From NCBI GenBank assembly GCA_964484515.1, contig CAZAGT010000014.1:1-29597 (forward strand): 29,597 bases of DNA. Direction: 5' to 3'. Position numbers and translations under genes: made by a program. Source of the DNA: CAZAGT01 sp964484515. GTDB lineage: Bacteria > Desulfobacterota > DSM-4660 > Desulfatiglandales > HGW-15. Shown piece by piece: positions 1 to 8,394 of this stretch; the first letter of the stretch is position 1, and the number at the start of each line of letters is the position of its first letter. The notes below the pieces were generated by a model that worked only from the letters and a program-made list of their open reading frames with translations, did no database searches and was not told where the DNA came from.

Positions 1-2
1 AT

Positions 3-437
3 GATGCAGTCACCGATGTCAGCCTGCGCGGTACCCTCTATATGAGCCAGGCCCTTATACCGCACATGAAAGCGCGCAAAACCGGCTCAATCATCAATAT
101 GTCCTCGGTCTCCGCCAAACGAGGTGGCGGCATCTTCGGTGGGCCTCACTATTCGGCGGCCAAGGCCGGCATTCTTGGCCTCAGCAAAGCCATGGCCCGT
201 GAACTGGCGCCCTATCATGTGCGCTCGAATTCAGTTTGTCCTGGCTTTATCGCGACCGATATTACCGCCGGCAAGATGACGGACGAGATGATGGCCACTG
301 TCCTGGCCGGCATCCCGATGAATCGAATCGGCACTCCTGATGAAGTTGCAGGTTGCTGCCTGTTCCTCGCTTCCGACCTTTCCACTTATGTGACCGGCAG
401 CGATTTGGATGTGAACGGCGGCTCTTTGATTTACTGA
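3..437 (+). CDS. SDR-family oxidoreductase, 5' end cut off by window
   Basis: C-terminal 144 residues of a short-chain dehydrogenase/reductase (Rossmann fold, NAD(P)H-dependent alcohol/ketone interconversion). The reading frame is open to the window edge, so the start lies upstream. Visible family marks are the catalytic Ser in INMSSVSA, the YSAAK motif (Tyr and Lys of the YxxxK pair), the conserved N-terminal part of the next strand (VRSNSVCPGFIATDI) and the usual C-terminal end (YVTGSDLDVNGG). The N-terminal cofactor glycine motif is outside the window. The gene reads toward a TRAP transporter 155 bp downstream, which fits a small-molecule uptake and oxidation locus; the substrate cannot be deduced. 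Family assignment is secure, specific activity is not. Confidence 0.9.
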   Translation, partial: DAVTDVSLRGTLYMSQALIPHMKARKTGSIINMSSVSAKRGGGIFGGPHYSAAKAGILGLSKAMARELAPYHVRSNSVCPGFIATDITAGKMTDEMMATVLAGIPMNRIGTPDEVAGCCLFLASDLSTYVTGSDLDVNGGSLIY

Positions 438-592
438 GCCGGACTTCATGAACCATCGACCTTTGCAGTTTGGAATGTTTTCCTTTTGCCAGCGAAAACC
501 ACAGTAACAGGGATTGCCCTGATTGCGGCGACAACAAGCGCCGCGGGCAAATCGCCGTCTTCTTCTTACCCATTGATCAAGAGGAGGGACCA

Positions 593-1570
593 ATGAAAAG
601 ACTCGTCCGAGCTCTAACACTCGCCGTAGCGGCTGCCGTAGTCTTGACAGCCCAGGTCCAAGCTGAAGAAATTGTCTTCGCCCATGGGGCCAACCCTGGC
701 AATCCACGGTATGATGCCGCCAAAATGTTTGCTGCACTCGTTTCGACCTACTGTCCCGATCTGAGCGTCAAGGTCGCTCCGTCTGCAACCATGGGCGACG
801 ATGCCGAAATGCTGACTTCGGCCACCGCCGGCGTGATTCAAATGACCGCCAATTCCCAGGGCGCCATGGCGCAGATCGTTCCCGAAGTAGGTATGCTCGG
901 GCTGCCTTTCCTGTTCAGCGACTTGCCGAATGCCTGGACGGTTCTTGATGGTGATATCGGCAAAATCATTGACGCAAAGGCGCAAAAGGCAGGCCTTAAG
1001 GTGATCACCTTCTGGGACAATGGTATCCGGCACGTCACCCATGTCAGCAAGTTTATTGCAACACCGGCCGACATCCAGGGGATGAAGATTCGCACCCCTC
1101 CGGATCGCGTGACCTTGGACATCTTCAAAGCGTTGGGCGCAAACCCGGCCCCACTTGCCTGGTCGGAGCTGCCAACGGCCTTGCGGGCAGGCACCTTTGA
1201 CGGCCAAGAAAACCCCCTGACCAACATATATTCGGCCAAACTGCACGATATCACACCGTATATCACGCTGACCGGCCACAAGTATGAAAGCACGCCGGTG
1301 GTTGCCGGCCTCGGTTGGTGGAAATCCCTCTCAAAAGAGCAGCAATCCTGCATCGAAAGAGCTGCCAAGGAGGCCGGTTGGTATCAGCGTGGCCGTAGCC
1401 TGATTGACAATGCCCATCTGCAAAACGTGATGGCCAAGGAAGGTGCAAAGTTCAAGTCCATCGACCAGAAGGCTTTTGTTGAGGCAACCGCTTCCGTGTA
1501 TTCGAAGTATGAAAAGGAACTTGGAGATTTCGTCGTCCGGCTGAGAAAGGCGGCCGGCGCCGCCAAATAG
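593..1570 (+). CDS. dctP: TRAP transporter substrate-binding protein DctP
   Basis: Periplasmic solute receptor of a tripartite ATP-independent periplasmic transporter; it captures a carboxylate-type ligand and delivers it to the membrane permeases encoded next. The protein is 325 residues, normal for the family. Residues 1-24 form a signal peptide (positive MKR, hydrophobic core, cut after VQA). The DctP signature is present: GMKIRTPP with the ligand-binding Arg at about residue 167, followed by PLAWSELPTALRAGTFDGQENP. The start was chosen at 593 because a strong AGGAGG precedes it at 582-587 and the signal peptide begins there; the frame is open further upstream, but that part does not look like protein. 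dctQ follows after 17 bp, so the three genes are one operon. Substrate unknown. Confidence 0.93.
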   Translation: MKRLVRALTLAVAAAVVLTAQVQAEEIVFAHGANPGNPRYDAAKMFAALVSTYCPDLSVKVAPSATMGDDAEMLTSATAGVIQMTANSQGAMAQIVPEVGMLGLPFLFSDLPNAWTVLDGDIGKIIDAKAQKAGLKVITFWDNGIRHVTHVSKFIATPADIQGMKIRTPPDRVTLDIFKALGANPAPLAWSELPTALRAGTFDGQENPLTNIYSAKLHDITPYITLTGHKYESTPVVAGLGWWKSLSKEQQSCIERAAKEAGWYQRGRSLIDNAHLQNVMAKEGAKFKSIDQKAFVEATASVYSKYEKELGDFVVRLRKAAGAAK

Positions 1571-1587
1571 GCAAGGACCTTCAGGCC

Positions 1588-2112
1588 ATGCCCAAATTCT
1601 TTCGAATCCTGCGATTGCTGAACGCCATCATTCAAGGGACGGGTGTCGTCATTGTCATAGTCACGCTTTCAAGCATGTTTCTGGCGCTTTTCATCAATGT
1701 CGTCCTGCGTTATGCGTTTGGTAGGGGCATCGCTTGGGCCTATGAAATCCATAACATCCTGTTCCCCTGGCTTGTTGCCGGGGGAGCAGTCATGGCCGCG
1801 GCCAAAGGGAGCAATATTGCCGTTAGGGCACTTATTGATGTTCTACCGGTGTTCTTTCGGCGAATCGTGGGCACACTGGTCCATGCATTTGTAGCGGTTC
1901 TGTGTGTCGGTGTTGTCTATTCATCGAAACCGATCATCAAAGCCGCTCAGTATAGCCACCTGGCAGAAACCGGTATTTCCCAGATGTATGGTTACTGGAG
2001 TCTGCTTTATGCGTTCTCGGCTATCGCGCTGATTGCAGTCCTTCTTGTGCTTCGCTTGTTGCTGGGTGAAAAGGCTGACGTATCCGACCCTACGACCACA
2101 AGTTTCAGCTAG
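1588..2112 (+). CDS. dctQ: TRAP transporter small permease DctQ
   Basis: Small integral membrane subunit of the TRAP transporter, 174 residues. Four hydrophobic segments are visible (around residues 16-40, 50-70, 90-110 and 130-155), the expected DctQ topology. The motif FALFINVVLRYAFGRGIAWAYE-like stretch (NVVLRYAFGRGIAWAYEIHN) is the conserved region between helices 1 and 2, with Arg and Glu as in the family. It starts 17 bp after dctP. Its stop codon at 2110-2112 sits immediately before an inverted-repeat element that separates it from dctM; dctQ and dctM usually abut or overlap, so this gap is abnormal. Confidence 0.92.
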   Translation: MPKFFRILRLLNAIIQGTGVVIVIVTLSSMFLALFINVVLRYAFGRGIAWAYEIHNILFPWLVAGGAVMAAAKGSNIAVRALIDVLPVFFRRIVGTLVHAFVAVLCVGVVYSSKPIIKAAQYSHLAETGISQMYGYWSLLYAFSAIALIAVLLVLRLLLGEKADVSDPTTTSFS

Positions 2113-2113
2113 T

Positions 2114-2309
2114 GTCCATCCACAAATGCAAACCCGGCACTAGCGAGGTTTCCAGATCAGAAATGAGAATTTTTTCGCAAGATCAAGAAAATCAAGGGAT
2201 TGCGCGGAGGCGTACAGTAAGTACGCCGCACAAGGAATCCCGCAGACTTGTTCGCCTCAGGCGAATTGACGCCGAGATTGCGGAAAAAGGCCATTTCTGG
2301 ATGGAAACC
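2114..2309. repeat. Inverted-repeat (MITE-like) element between dctQ and dctM
   Basis: A 163-bp unit at 2147-2309 has near-perfect inverted ends: GGTTTCCAGATCAGAAATG on the left, and on the right the complement of GGTTTCCATCCAGAAATG. Inside are a perfect 7-bp hairpin (GGCGTAC/GTACGCC, about 2209-2227) and a second small hairpin (TCGCC-TCA-GGCGA, about 2257). Just upstream, 2114-2127 (tccatccacaaatg) is one base away from the inner end of the right terminus, so a truncated second terminus is present. A 67-codon open frame crosses the unit but consists of the repeat itself. I recall similar intergenic repeats in Desulfobacterota genomes (memory, unverified). It probably lengthens the polycistronic mRNA with secondary structure between dctQ and dctM. 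Confidence 0.75.
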
Positions 2310-2327
2310 AGCTAAAGGCGACGTTTT

Positions 2328-3584
2328 ATGACTGGCATTCTCGTTTGGTTGTTTCCGCTGCTATTGCTGGCATCAGTACCTGTTGCCTTTGCGATGCTTG
2401 GCGCTGCGGGCATCATTCTATTGGCCGACGGCAAACCCCTAGCGGTCATCGCTCAGCGTCTCTATACCCCTACCCAGAGTTTTCCCATGCTGGCGATTCC
2501 CTTCTTTATCCTGGCTGGCAGCTTGATGATGTCAGGCCGGTTCGGCGAACATCTGGTGAATTTTGCCAAACTGATCGTCGGTCGTTTCAGGGGTGGCATG
2601 GCTCATGTCAGCATTGTCGGTTCGGTCATGTTCGGTGGCGTTTCCGGTTCAGCCGTGGCTGATGCATCCGCGCTCGGTAACGCATTGATTCCGGTGCAGG
2701 TCAAGAACGGAATCAGTGCCGGGTTCGCTGGAGCCATCAATTCGGCCTCATCCACCATATCGGTGCTGATCCCCCCTTCCATCCCACTGATACTCTACGG
2801 ACTCGTTTCCAACGAATCGATCGTCAACCTGTTCATCGCCGGTATTCTGCCAGGAGTCCTGCTGGGAGGGGGCATGCTCCTGTTAAGCGGCCTCATCGCC
2901 CGCCGGCGGAGACTTCCTACGGCCGAAGTCGAAGGCGGTTGGCGAGGTTTCCGCAAGGAATTGTTGCATGCGTTGCCGGCATTATTTATGCCGGTCTTGG
3001 TGGTTGGCACGCTGCGTTTCGGAATCGCAACTCCGACGGAGGTCAGTGTCATTGCAGTAGCTTACGCCATCTTGGTGGCGACACTTATCTATCGTGACCT
3101 GACCTGGAAGACGCTTTTTTCGGCCATCACTGAAACAGGGGTCATGACCGGTGCTGTCATGTTGATCATCATGGCTTCTTCGGTTATTCAGTGGATTCTG
3201 ACCAGGGACCAGATCCCTCAGCAGCTTACCGTATGGCTGACATCGTCCCTGAGCGAGCCGTGGATGATCATTCTCGCGTTGAACGTCATCATGCTGCTGG
3301 TCGGGACTTTCCTCGACCTCCCGGCGGCTATTCTGCTGCTTGGCCCTCTCTTCACGAACATTGCCAACGCGATCGGACTTGATTTGGTGCAGCTCGGACT
3401 GATGATGGTGGTCAACCTGGCGATCGGTCTGTATACGCCGCCTGTGGGAACGACACTGTTCATTTCATCAACGATTGCAAGAACGCCCATAGGCACGATT
3501 GTCAAGGAACTCGTTCCCTTCTATCTCCTCGCAATAGGCGTCCTGGCGCTTATCAGCTATGTCCCGGCACTGAGCATTTACTAG
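2328..3584 (+). CDS. dctM: TRAP transporter large permease DctM
   Basis: Large membrane subunit of the TRAP transporter (ion-driven solute import across the inner membrane), 418 residues, the usual length. About a dozen hydrophobic segments are visible. The DctM signatures are present: the region around residues 52-70 (AIPFFILAGSLMMSG), MFGGVSGSAVADASALGNALIP at about 103-124, the SASSTISVLIPPSIPLILYG segment, and the C-terminal NLAIGLYTPPVGTTLFI. ATG at 2328 lies 18 bp after the repeat element, with only a weak ribosome-binding site (AAAGGCG) upstream. Translation may therefore partly depend on coupling across the inserted repeat. No intrinsic terminator is obvious downstream. Confidence 0.95.
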   Translation: MTGILVWLFPLLLLASVPVAFAMLGAAGIILLADGKPLAVIAQRLYTPTQSFPMLAIPFFILAGSLMMSGRFGEHLVNFAKLIVGRFRGGMAHVSIVGSVMFGGVSGSAVADASALGNALIPVQVKNGISAGFAGAINSASSTISVLIPPSIPLILYGLVSNESIVNLFIAGILPGVLLGGGMLLLSGLIARRRRLPTAEVEGGWRGFRKELLHALPALFMPVLVVGTLRFGIATPTEVSVIAVAYAILVATLIYRDLTWKTLFSAITETGVMTGAVMLIIMASSVIQWILTRDQIPQQLTVWLTSSLSEPWMIILALNVIMLLVGTFLDLPAAILLLGPLFTNIANAIGLDLVQLGLMMVVNLAIGLYTPPVGTTLFISSTIARTPIGTIVKELVPFYLLAIGVLALISYVPALSIY

Positions 3585-3630
3585 CGTTCGGAACTTTGAC
3601 TTAACCGGTACATAGACAAAGGATTCATAC

Positions 3631-3801
3631 GTGTTCAATTGGACTGCAGGAGAGATTCGCAGGAAAAGGAAGTGGTCGCCGAATGTCACAGCGGTGGAGA
3701 TTGATGAAGAGGTGAGTCCTCGAAACCTGGAGGTATTAAGAAGACTCATCCAAAAAGCGGGGTTTCGAAAACTCAAGGAATATGAAAGGGATGGGGATTA
3801 A
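3631..3801 (+). CDS. Small hypothetical ORF or gene remnant (56 aa)
   Basis: An open frame of 56 residues starting at GTG 3631, with AAAGGA about 8 bp upstream, reading MFNWTAGEIRRKRKW and ending KLKEYERDGD. The composition is protein-like: basic N-terminal part, then an acidic/amphipathic helix-rich half (LEVLRRLIQKAGFRKLKEYE), with no low-complexity bias. I do not recognise the family. It lies alone between dctM and the convergent SWIM gene. The frame has a stop 6 codons upstream of the GTG, so it could be a true small protein or the C-terminal leftover of a larger lost gene. Low certainty. Confidence 0.35.
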   Translation: MFNWTAGEIRRKRKWSPNVTAVEIDEEVSPRNLEVLRRLIQKAGFRKLKEYERDGD

Positions 3802-3863
3802 GAGGCTGGGACCCCTATTTGTGGTTTCGGTTATCCTAAAATGGAATTTCCGTGGTCCGGCCG

Positions 3864-4976
3864 TCAGGAACCACCCAGCTTTCGCCAAGCTTGTGTCTTC
3901 GACAACTTTTTCGTCGAGTTCCAGGCTGAAAGCGTGCGTTTTTGAAGGTCAAGCGTGCCGGGCTTCTTTTCCCAGTTCCCGACAGAAGGCGCACTTACGC
4001 CGAGAAGCCTTGCAAACTCGCTCTGCGACATGCCGAACTTTGCGCGCAATGCTTCAACGGCCTTGCCGGTGACGTGCCGGCCTCGCGAAGCGGCTCGAGG
4101 TGCCCGCTTGGCGCCAGCGGAGTTCTTACGGGTTTGGACCGTTTTTCCGCCGACCTTCTCTTTGCGGGTCGTCTTTCTTTTCACCGCGACCTTGGGAGTC
4201 TTCTTTGACTTTGCCCCAGCCCTTTTCCGGCGCGGCAAGGGCTTTGCAGTTGATGTCGTCACATCTTCCGACATCTCGATGCCGAACACATCCGTCAGAG
4301 CATCTTCCGCGATGCGTCTCCGGCCGCCTTTCGATGCCTTGACGGTGACCACGCCGACATCGGCGCTGATCAACTCTTCATGGTCCACACTCCGAAGAAG
4401 GAAAAGCAACTCCGGCTTTTCGTCAAGCCGTGCGCCCACTCCATAGAGCACGGCCGCCACATGCTTGCACATGACGGCCCAGTCAGGGCAGCTGCAATGC
4501 AGGCTGATCTCCGCGGGTAGGGGAAACAGACCCTTGTTGCGGTCGGTCACGACGGACATTACATTCTCGGAAAGTCTGCCCTGAAGCAGTTCCAGGAGCG
4601 AGCCGATTTGCCCGGCGCACCGATTCTTCACATCTTTCCATTTCTTCCGGGGTAACGTCTTGACGGCGACTTTCACCGTATAAAGCCTGGAGCCACTGAC
4701 CATAGCATTGACCTCGCCCCTGGCGATGTCAAGATGGCACACCGACCCGTTGCGGACGTAAGTGCGGCCACGCGGCAGGCGGTTTTCGTAGTCGCTGAAC
4801 GACTCCAGGTGATGGCACCACGCCTCCCCCCAAAACGTTCGTGCCATCTTTCTTCCATCGATCTCCACGGGCGTGATATCGAGGCCCTTTTTTCGAAGCT
4901 TCTCCATCTTTTTCAGGGCGCGCGCACGGCGCACGGCCACAGGCACATAGGAAGGCCATCCGTACCGGCTCATCAT
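3864..4976 (-). CDS. SWIM zinc-finger protein with basic linker and C-terminal HTH
   Basis: About 370 residues. The N-terminal 150 residues match the region that precedes SWIM domains in SNF2-linked proteins (RTFWGEAWCHHLESFSDYENRL, then RGRTYVRNG). The SWIM finger CSCPDWAVMCKH at about 161-172 gives the CxC...CxH zinc ligands and is used for DNA or protein binding. A Lys/Arg/Ala-rich linker (about 240-300) leads to a Cro/XRE-like helix-turn-helix (GMSQSEFARLLGVSAPSVGNWEKK). ATG at 4976 was chosen because AGGAG at 4981-4985 overlaps the SNF2 stop codon; the next in-frame ATG at 4973 has even better spacing. The gene begins 7 bp after the SNF2 ATPase gene, so the two are translationally coupled and probably act together, as in the ywqA-ywqB arrangement of Bacillus. 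The HTH tail is additional to a plain SWIM protein. Confidence 0.85.
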   Translation of the reverse strand: MMSRYGWPSYVPVAVRRARALKKMEKLRKKGLDITPVEIDGRKMARTFWGEAWCHHLESFSDYENRLPRGRTYVRNGSVCHLDIARGEVNAMVSGSRLYTVKVAVKTLPRKKWKDVKNRCAGQIGSLLELLQGRLSENVMSVVTDRNKGLFPLPAEISLHCSCPDWAVMCKHVAAVLYGVGARLDEKPELLFLLRSVDHEELISADVGVVTVKASKGGRRRIAEDALTDVFGIEMSEDVTTSTAKPLPRRKRAGAKSKKTPKVAVKRKTTRKEKVGGKTVQTRKNSAGAKRAPRAASRGRHVTGKAVEALRAKFGMSQSEFARLLGVSAPSVGNWEKKPGTLDLQKRTLSAWNSTKKLSKTQAWRKLGGS

Positions 4977-4983
4977 TCGTCTC

Positions 4984-7701
4984 CTACAATTCCGCCCTGT
5001 CGACATCAAGGGCCACGATCTCTAACAGCTCCTCATCGCTCATCTCTGTTAGCATGGATTCAGCCCCGGCTTTCAGGATATCGTCTGCTAGGTTTGTTTT
5101 TTCTTCGATCAGGGCGTCGATCTTCTCCTCGACCGTCCCCCGGCAAATGAACTTGTGGACCACCACGTTTCGATGCTGACCGATGCGGAACGCCCGGTCC
5201 GTCGCCTGGTTTTCCACGGCCGGATTCCACCATCGGTCGAAGTGGACCACGTGCGACGCGGCAGTGAGGTTGAGACCCGTTCCGCCCGCCTTAAGGGAGA
5301 GCACGAAGAACGGTGGTCCATCTTCCTTTTGGAAGGTATCGATCAAAATTTTGCGCTTTTTTAGCGCGGTCCCTCCGTGCAGAACAAGGCCTTCGCACCT
5401 GAATACCCCCCCGAGAAAGGCGGCGATTGGCTCGGTGATCTCGCGGAACTGGGTGAATACGAGAACCTTTTCTTGTCGTGACACGATCTCCTCGCAGATT
5501 TCGCGGAGTCGGTCGAACTTGCCGCTGCCGGCCGGTTCATACCCTCCGTCGCCGCAAAACTGACTCGGGTGATTGCAGATCTGCTTGAACCTCATCAGGT
5601 ATGCCAGTACCAGCCCGCGCCGTTTCATCCCGCCAAGCCCTTCGAGGGCCCTCGCGAGTTCCTTCACCGACTTGGCGTACAGGACGGCCTGTTTTTTCGC
5701 CAGCCCGCAGAACGCCTTCATCTCGGTCTTGTCGGGCAGGTCTGCGATAATGCTTTTATCTGTCTTGAGTCGCCTGAGGATGTAAGGCCGGACCAGATTC
5801 CTGAGAGGCGCGTACCGGTCATGCTCGCGGGCTTCCAGGCCCCTTACGAATTTCTTGAATCTGGCGGCCGAGCCAAGCAGCCCGGGGCAGAGAAAGTCAA
5901 ACAGGGACCATAAATCCGAAAGCCGGTTCTCTACCGGCGTGCCCGTGAGTGCGATCCGGGCATCCGCCTTGAGCTGTTTGACTGTCCTGCTTTGGCGCGT
6001 AGATGGATTCTTGATGGCCTGGGCTTCGTCCAATACAACAAGCCGCCATGGCACGTCGATCAGCCATTTCTGTCTGGGCAGCATTCCGTAAGTGGTAAGG
6101 ACAACATCGGCCTTCGCTGGAACCGCCGAGGGACTCTCGGCCATGGCCTCAAGGGCTTTCTTATCCGTTTCAGAGGGATGAATGAAAAACGCCTCAAGCG
6201 TTGGCGCAAAGCGCTTCATCTCGATCTTCCAGTTCGCAAGGAGGGAGGCCGGTAGTACCAGGAGCGACGCTTTGTCTGAGGGCTTATCCTCCTTCAGGGC
6301 CAGCAGGAGGGACAATACCTGCACGGTTTTGCCCAATCCCATGTCGTCGGCAAGACATGCGCCGAGTCCAATGTCTGACAAAAACCGGAGCCAGTTGCAC
6401 CCGATCACCTGATAATGACGAAGCGTACCGCGAAAGTTCCGGTTGAATCCTCCGGAGGTCAATCCGTCCGGATTTCGCAAGCCTGACAGCAGATCGGAAA
6501 GCCATTTCCCCGCGTCAACGAATGACCACTCATGTTCTCCGCTTGCGGGCGAGCCGTCGACATTCAAATCCGGAGGCGCTCCCGCCAAGAGACGCATGCC
6601 CTCGATAAATGAGATTCCCTCCACGCCTGCTTTGGTTTCCACCTGTTTCCAATGCGCAAGGGCCTCGGACAGCCTTTCCCGATCAACCTCGATCCATTGC
6701 CCCTTCACGTGGGCGAGGCCGTCCTCCGACGCCATGATCCGATGCCATTCCTCTTCGGTCAGGTGTCGATCTCCCAAGGCGAGATCAACCTTGAAGTCCA
6801 ACATCGCATCGGCGTCGAGACGGCCCTTTCTCTTCTGGCCGATGGTCACGGCCACGCGCGGGCGGAGGCGTTTTCGCCACCAGTCGGGGAGCCGCACCAG
6901 AAGGCCGCTCTCCTCCAGAAGGGGCACGTTCCGGAGAAGGCGGTAGGCTTCACCGGGAGTCCATGCCAGGGGGTGGAAAATCTCACCCGAATCGACCAGC
7001 TCCTTGACGAAGTCGACCTTTTCGGATGCCCGATGGACGGGTGCCAGCAAGTTAATCAGCGCCTTCTTGTTTCGTTTGCCCGCATATTCCTGCAGGGCCT
7101 TGCCCAGCGGCTGGTATAGCACCCGCCCTGCCCTGGAAAGACTTGGCGCATAGGTAGCCAGAAACGCAAAAGGAAACTCGGGTTCCGACTTGTTCTCTGC
7201 AAGGTGAAAGCAAACGCGTCCGACCTGACGCCAGATTGCGGCGTGTTTCTTCAGCCACCCGGTCAGTCCGTCTTGCGACGCGGCAATCTGTTTCCGCACC
7301 CACGAGTCCAAATCTAACCAAAGGCTGCGAAAGACCTCGGTGCTCAGGTACTCTCCTCCCTGCATGGGCGGCGCGGAAAGCAGCATGGTCGCCAGCTCGG
7401 ATTCAGGAGGCGGCTCAATCGGATCGATTCGTCTCTCGACGGACTCGGGGGTTCGGCAGAGTTGAGTCATGTAGCGGGAGGAGAAATCCCGCCAAAAGGA
7501 GACCGGCGGCGGAGGCGGCGTCTCCGGCCTCGTAGCGGCGAGGGCGAAAAGCCCCGAGGCCTGGCAGGACGAAAAGGCGGCCGCGACCCTCTTCACCCAG
7601 GCATCAGCTAATGTTGCCCCGCTATCTTGGTCGCCCTCTTGCATGCGAAGGCGACCGGCAGGTGTTAGGGTTAGATCGTAGTTGCTTTCATTTATACTCA
7701 C
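4984..7701 (-). CDS. SNF2/RapA-type DEAD/DEAH-box ATPase
   Basis: Superfamily 2 double-stranded DNA translocase of the Swi2/Snf2 family, about 905 residues. The N-terminal half (about 1-420) is the bacterial SNF2-associated domain. The motor follows: Walker A DDMGLGKT at about 452-459, motif II DEAQ at about 558-561, motif III ALTGTPVENRLSDLWSL, motif V LKAGGTGLNLTAASHVVHFD, and motif VI QATDRAFRIGQ at about 832-842. The longest frame starts at 7857, inside the vapC coding region. I prefer GTG at 7701 (VSINESNYDLTLTPAGRL), preceded by AGAGGGA at about 7714-7720, because it leaves vapC free and matches where such proteins usually begin. It is likely a nucleoprotein remodeller working with the SWIM partner; the target is unknown. 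Confidence 0.9.
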   Translation of the reverse strand: MSINESNYDLTLTPAGRLRMQEGDQDSGATLADAWVKRVAAAFSSCQASGLFALAATRPETPPPPPVSFWRDFSSRYMTQLCRTPESVERRIDPIEPPPESELATMLLSAPPMQGGEYLSTEVFRSLWLDLDSWVRKQIAASQDGLTGWLKKHAAIWRQVGRVCFHLAENKSEPEFPFAFLATYAPSLSRAGRVLYQPLGKALQEYAGKRNKKALINLLAPVHRASEKVDFVKELVDSGEIFHPLAWTPGEAYRLLRNVPLLEESGLLVRLPDWWRKRLRPRVAVTIGQKRKGRLDADAMLDFKVDLALGDRHLTEEEWHRIMASEDGLAHVKGQWIEVDRERLSEALAHWKQVETKAGVEGISFIEGMRLLAGAPPDLNVDGSPASGEHEWSFVDAGKWLSDLLSGLRNPDGLTSGGFNRNFRGTLRHYQVIGCNWLRFLSDIGLGACLADDMGLGKTVQVLSLLLALKEDKPSDKASLLVLPASLLANWKIEMKRFAPTLEAFFIHPSETDKKALEAMAESPSAVPAKADVVLTTYGMLPRQKWLIDVPWRLVVLDEAQAIKNPSTRQSRTVKQLKADARIALTGTPVENRLSDLWSLFDFLCPGLLGSAARFKKFVRGLEAREHDRYAPLRNLVRPYILRRLKTDKSIIADLPDKTEMKAFCGLAKKQAVLYAKSVKELARALEGLGGMKRRGLVLAYLMRFKQICNHPSQFCGDGGYEPAGSGKFDRLREICEEIVSRQEKVLVFTQFREITEPIAAFLGGVFRCEGLVLHGGTALKKRKILIDTFQKEDGPPFFVLSLKAGGTGLNLTAASHVVHFDRWWNPAVENQATDRAFRIGQHRNVVVHKFICRGTVEEKIDALIEEKTNLADDILKAGAESMLTEMSDEELLEIVALDVDRAEL

Positions 7702-7744
7702 GCGCTTGTTATTCCCTCTGTGCCAATATGCGACAAAGCTTGGT

Positions 7745-8140
7745 TCAATTGTTCGTTTTTCGAGTCGCCCTCCTTTCAGCGGCTTTGCCAAGTTTCGCAT
7801 CGAGCGTAATAAGCTCAGCATCCAAATGATCCGCAAGCCATAGGTAGCTGGCATCATAAGTCGTTAAGTCGCTCTTCAGAGCGAGATTCACCGTTTCCCC
7901 ATAGTCTACGTCTCTAATGACAATCGGAAGGCGAAGGGCCAAGCTGAAAGCGGCTCGTATTTCTGCCACCAGATCTTCATGGTGTCTGATCTTCTTTGTG
8001 GCCACGGCTGCCATTTCGAACCAGAGCAAAGCTGGAGCCACCAGCGTAGCGTCAGTTAGAACTCGCGACATCTCTTCTGCCTGGGGTTCACCGAAAACAA
8101 GTGCCCCTAAGGCCGATGCGTCAACGACCAGCGTGCGCAT
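7745..8140 (-). CDS. vapC: PIN-domain ribonuclease toxin (VapC/FitB type)
   Basis: A 131-residue PIN domain, the full length of a type II toxin. The four acidic metal-binding residues are all present: D7 (VVDASAL), E42 (WFEMAAV), D96 (TTYDASYLWLA) and D114 (ELITLDAKL), so it should be an active Mg-dependent endoribonuclease. Family members cut tRNA or rRNA; the target here is unknown. The gene overlaps the antitoxin gene upstream by 20 bp, the usual coupling. It is followed by the SNF2 gene, whose preferred GTG start lies 43 bp downstream. Confidence 0.92.
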   Translation of the reverse strand: MRTLVVDASALGALVFGEPQAEEMSRVLTDATLVAPALLWFEMAAVATKKIRHHEDLVAEIRAAFSLALRLPIVIRDVDYGETVNLALKSDLTTYDASYLWLADHLDAELITLDAKLGKAAERRATRKTNN

Positions 8141-8366
8141 CCCGCTCCTCTCTTATGAATTGGGCCGATTCCGATGGCGTCCGAAGTCCTGCGGATCTGA
8201 TCTCCCCCAATAACTGAGAGGGGGTATACCGCTTATCGCGGGCTACGCTTTCTTCCAGAATCACCAGCAACTCACCCTGCAGAGAGCGACGGTTTTTTGC
8301 GGCCCTGCGGCGAAGCGCCTCAGCGACATCGTCCGGCACGTTCTTAATAGAAAAATTTACCGGCAT
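8121..8366 (-). CDS. vapB: FitA/VapB-like ribbon-helix-helix antitoxin
   Basis: An 81-residue antitoxin. The N-terminus (FSIKNVPDDVAEALRRRAAK) is the beta-strand plus helix of an Arc/FitA-type ribbon-helix-helix DNA-binding domain; the C-terminal half (RYTPSQLLGEIRSAGL onward) should wrap the PIN toxin and block its active site. A strong GGGAGGAG lies just upstream of the ATG at 8366. The pair should autoregulate: the upstream promoter overlaps two directly repeated 11-bp units. VapB- and FitA-like names both fit; the helix pattern favours the FitA side. Confidence 0.88.
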   Translation of the reverse strand: MPVNFSIKNVPDDVAEALRRRAAKNRRSLQGELLVILEESVARDKRYTPSQLLGEIRSAGLRTPSESAQFIREERDAHAGR

Positions 8367-8394
8367 TCCTTGTACTCCTCCCTAAGATCCAAAA

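Noticed and set aside
2112..2315. 67-codon open frame between dctQ and dctM
   Set aside because: It is the translation of the inverted-repeat element, has no ribosome-binding site, and its sequence is explained by the palindrome.
4984..7857. Longest form of the SNF2 protein starting at 7857
   Set aside because: Its first 50 residues are encoded across the end of vapC and do not resemble SNF2 N-termini; GTG 7701 with a purine-rich site fits better.
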